Below, one piece after another: positions 15,571 to 16,773 of a stretch of 16,773 bases of DNA. Position numbers and translations under genes: made by a program. The DNA is from T1SED10-198M sp003554345 [NCBI: Candidatus Sumerlaeota bacterium] (GTDB lineage Bacteria > Sumerlaeota > T1SED10-198M): the NCBI GenBank assembly GCA_003554345.1, contig PWGE01000162.1:1-16773 (forward strand), read 5' to 3'. Positions within the stretch are counted from its first letter, which is position 1. Every line of letters starts with the position of its first letter. The notes below the pieces were generated by a model. The model had not been told where the DNA came from, searched no databases, and saw only the letters and a list, made by a program, of their open reading frames with translations.

Positions 15571-16589
15571 GATTCTCCCTCCTGTTTTGAGGAAAAAGGG
15601 TGTATCCTGAAAGAGAGTAAAAGAAACACCAGCCCTATTATGATAAAAGGGTAAAATATATCTTTCCAGTGTTGTCTTGCCAGTTCTTCTGATTGACGTT
15701 CCGGGACATTTTGTCTCAGTTCCCGGTAAAATTGATGAAAATTTGTAACACCGTGGTGCCAGGGTAAATACTCGCCACCGGGAGTTAGTGAAGCCACCTC
15801 TTCAAGGGTGGCTTCTTCAAGTCTGCTTATAACAGGTTCTCCCTTATGATACATAATGTCGCGCCCCTCTGGTGAAGGGATGGTGCTTCCTTGAGGAGTG
15901 CCGATGCCTACAGAGATGATACGTACTCCTTTTTGCCCCAGGGTATGAGCTGCTTCCCCGGGAAAAGATCCATGATCTTCTCCGTCTGAAATAAGAATGA
16001 TGTCAGTATAGGGCGCATCATCCCTTTTGATGAGATTTTCCCTTGTAAAACGCAGAGCATCTCCGATAAGGGTTCCGCCCCGGCTTACGTGGTACGGAGA
16101 GACATCATCTACTACCATTTCAAGAAAGTGGTAATCATATGTATAAGGAGTAAGTATGGCTGTAGAACCTGCAAATGCTACCAGTGAGGCACGGTCTGAT
16201 TGCAGAACTGAAAGAATATCCTTTATAATAAATCGGGCGTTTTCCAGTCGATTCGGGGGGACATCCTTTGCCAGCATACTGCGGGAAACGTCCAGCAAAA
16301 AAATGATATCACGCCCCTTATATAATTGAGGGTACTCACGATATAAGATCTGGGGCCGCATCAATGCTAAAGTCAGAAAAATATAGGCTATCAATAGTAG
16401 AACCATTTTAACTGTGAGAAGGCGATAACGAGGAGAAGGAAGAAGATAAGCAAGGGGACGTGAGTTCCTTTTTTTCTGTATGTACTGCCAGTACGAGAAG
16501 AATTTTCCAAGCCAGACCAAAAAAAGCAGGATAAAGACCAGGGAAAAATGTCCATTTTGAAAGTGCCATTGAGGTAGTTCTATCATCAT
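15567..16589 (-). CDS. batB: BatB, membrane-anchored von Willebrand A domain protein
   Basis: A 340-residue VWA protein of the Bat complex. Two N-terminal membrane helices (about 15-37 and 58-78) precede a VWA domain facing the periplasm, and a third helix is near the C-terminus (about 310-328). The metal-ion-dependent adhesion site is complete: DVSRS at 100-104, Thr173 in GGTLIGDAL, and Asp202 in ILISDGEDHG. The RPQ motif before the domain is typical of BatA/BatB. The start ATGATG at 16589/16586 follows the batA stop by three bases. No strong ribosome binding site is seen. MoxR-family ATPases usually accompany such genes; that would lie to the right of the window. Confidence 0.93.
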   Translation of the reverse strand: MMIELPQWHFQNGHFSLVFILLFLVWLGKFFSYWQYIQKKRNSRPLAYLLPSPRYRLLTVKMVLLLIAYIFLTLALMRPQILYREYPQLYKGRDIIFLLDVSRSMLAKDVPPNRLENARFIIKDILSVLQSDRASLVAFAGSTAILTPYTYDYHFLEMVVDDVSPYHVSRGGTLIGDALRFTRENLIKRDDAPYTDIILISDGEDHGSFPGEAAHTLGQKGVRIISVGIGTPQGSTIPSPEGRDIMYHKGEPVISRLEEATLEEVASLTPGGEYLPWHHGVTNFHQFYRELRQNVPERQSEELARQHWKDIFYPFIIIGLVFLLLSFRIHPFSSKQEGES

Positions 16590-16592
16590 TTT

Positions 16593-16773
16593 TTATAGTG
16601 GGTTTTTTGCCCATGTATGTTTTAGGGTTTCGCCCAGTCCCAGGAAAAAAAGTGCCGGGAGTAAAAAATAAAGATAAAATTCTTTATGATTTCTATATGG
16701 AGTTTCCCCGGACTCATCCTGTTCACGGGATATAGTGCTGTATATGTGCTCCAACTCCTCCCCTGTTTGAGCA
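16593..16773 (-). CDS. batA: BatA, C-terminal end only
   Basis: Sixty codons plus one base of a gene entering from the right edge. The visible end has ELEHIYSTI, a charged stretch, and a final hydrophobic helix (FYLYFLLPALFFLGLGETL) before the stop, as in BatA-type VWA proteins where the VWA domain is followed by a last membrane helix. Position directly before batB supports the name. The VWA domain itself is outside, so identity rests mainly on context. Confidence 0.75.
   Translation of the reverse strand, partial: AQTGEELEHIYSTISREQDESGETPYRNHKEFYLYFLLPALFFLGLGETLKHTWAKNPL

Overview
The window reads as a chromosomal segment of a moderately AT-rich, Gram-negative-type bacterium. The gene set fits a spirochaete best: a complete Bat (aerotolerance) cluster, an MEP isoprenoid pair, an NtrC-type two-component system resembling Hk2/Rrp2 of Borrelia or AtoS/AtoC of Treponema, a KtrA/TrkA-like protein and a YugP-like zinc peptidase. 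This assignment is an inference from gene content, not a database result. Genes are packed tightly. Four-base ATGA/GTGA stop-start overlaps are frequent, and several starts are GTG or TTG. There is no rRNA, tRNA, CRISPR array, insertion sequence or phage gene.

Left part (1-4290). A partial Hsp70 (1-588, minus) follows a J-domain/TPR co-chaperone (585-1307, minus) with a 4-base overlap. Across a gap of about 70 bp, a membrane histidine kinase and a sigma-54-type response regulator (1376-4290, plus) are divergently transcribed and overlap each other by ATGA.

Middle (4291-6394). A 437-bp stretch without a convincing gene contains an unusual concentration of inverted repeats that could fold as RNA. 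It leads to a class-3-like aldehyde dehydrogenase (4728-6101, plus) with a palindromic operator-like site upstream. The convergent gap to ispF (6102-6394) holds no intact gene.

Right part (16773 down to 6395, all minus). Thirteen consecutive reading frames are separated by 28 bases or less, or overlap, so they may form one long operon: batA (partial), batB, batC, batD (in two frames), batE, zinc metallopeptidase, grpE, ktrA/trkA-like, radA, PIN-TRAM membrane protein, ispD, ispF. The Bat products would form an envelope complex with VWA, TPR and SH3 modules. GrpE is the nucleotide exchange factor for Hsp70 proteins such as the one at the left edge. IspD and IspF catalyse two steps of isoprenoid precursor synthesis.

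The most notable observation is batD. Its periplasmic part and its membrane/cytoplasmic part lie in two different frames that join cleanly with a one-base shift at a C-rich run near 13208. Other points worth checking are the structured intergenic RNA candidate at 4385-4493 and a long inverted repeat spanning the batE stop codon.
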